From assembly GCA_937911445.1 (NCBI GenBank), contig CALDQY010000161.1, forward strand, positions 1-5,610: DNA of 5,610 nt. Direction: 5' to 3'. Position 1 is the first letter of the stretch. The number at the start of each line of letters is the position of its first letter. Made by a program: the position numbers and the translations under genes. This DNA comes from an uncultured Rhodobiaceae bacterium. GTDB lineage: Archaea; Thermoplasmatota; Poseidoniia; Poseidoniales; Poseidoniaceae. The notes beneath the pieces were generated by a model, which saw only the letters and a list, made by a program, of their open reading frames with translations, made no database searches and was not told the origin of the DNA. Of the stretch, positions 5,288-5,610 are shown piece after piece.

Positions 5288-5610
5288 TCATGAGCCTGAG
5301 GATTCAATCGTAATCTGAAGCAAATCCGAGGTCATGCCTCCTTCAGAATCGAACACCCTCAGCTCGAACTGATGGATGCCTGGTGAAAGTTTTACACGTA
5401 CCTTGGCTTCATTGGAAATCTCACGCCCAGTCCCATCCAACCATGACCATGACTGGATTCGGTTCTGTGGATCAGAAGATTGCGAACCATCCAACGTGAC
5501 AATTGCAGTTTCCGCATCATGTAGACGAATGGCCTGGTTCTCTCCTGCATTTGCTTTTGGAAGAAGGACTTCATCAGCATCCTCATGCAGAAATTGAAGC
5601 AAGTCATCGA
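5288..5610 (-). CDS. C-terminal end of a PKD-like domain protein (partial, enters from right edge)
   Basis: The minus strand is open from the window edge to the TGA at 5290..5288, giving the last 106 residues of a longer protein. A PKD/K319L-type beta-sandwich is recognisable: KANAGENQAIRL, then VTLDGSQSSDPQNRIQSWSW (the DGS.S.DP...I..W.W pattern), then VRVKLSPGIHQFELRVFDSEGGMTSD and a last strand LLQITIE. Such domains are usually extracellular modules mediating adhesion or ligand binding in surface proteins; no membrane anchor follows, so the domain is the true C-terminus (ESSGS). The piece before it, FLHEDADEV, is acidic and unassigned. No start codon is supported inside the window. The downstream hydrolase begins 22 bases later on the same strand, so the two are probably cotranscribed although one looks extracellular and the other cytoplasmic. 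Confidence 0.8.
   Translation of the reverse strand, partial: DDLLQFLHEDADEVLLPKANAGENQAIRLHDAETAIVTLDGSQSSDPQNRIQSWSWLDGTGREISNEAKVRVKLSPGIHQFELRVFDSEGGMTSDLLQITIESSGS

Noticed and set aside
5266..5307. TTG start at 5307 for the hydrolase
   Set aside because: It overlaps the upstream gene and adds residues before the normal family start; kept as a possibility because the SD spacing to the ATG at 5265 is long.

Overview
The window looks archaeal. The tyrosyl-tRNA synthetase is of the archaeal/eukaryotic type, one protein resembles the N-terminal half of the archaeal replicative helicase MCM, and a small protein resembles an archaeal family of unknown function. Strong Shine-Dalgarno (SD) sites, compact packing, a two-subunit electron transfer flavoprotein and PKD-type surface proteins would fit a marine Thermoplasmatota such as the Poseidoniales (Marine Group II). 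That placement is an inference from gene character, not a measured one. Base composition is fairly balanced and no mobile element, CRISPR array, tRNA or rRNA is visible.

Layout, left to right. Bases 1-115 (minus) are the first 38 codons of a protein with a clear signal peptide, running off the left edge. An 89-base divergent spacer follows. Bases 205-1881 (plus) form a two-gene unit: a small lysine-rich protein (DUF5611-like) and tyrosyl-tRNA synthetase. Converging on it is a minus-strand gene (1876-2703) whose product looks like a free-standing MCM N-terminal region: helical domain, four-cysteine zinc site and OB-fold, but no AAA+ ATPase. A 123-base divergent spacer with a nested inverted repeat leads to the plus-strand pair etfB-etfA (2827-4513). 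Converging on etfA is a minus-strand unit: the C-terminal PKD-like end of a gene entering from the right edge (5288-5610), then a glyoxalase II-like metallo-beta-lactamase-fold hydrolase (4510-5265).

How the genes fit together. EtfB and EtfA make one heterodimer that carries electrons from flavin dehydrogenases to the respiratory chain, but no dehydrogenase or ETF:quinone oxidoreductase lies in the window. The synthetase pair belongs to translation; its small partner is unexplained. The MCM-like protein suggests a nucleic-acid-binding accessory or regulatory factor, which is the most unusual item here. Packing is extreme: both convergent pairs overlap at palindromic stop codons, and both plus-strand pairs embed the upstream stop codon in the downstream SD site.
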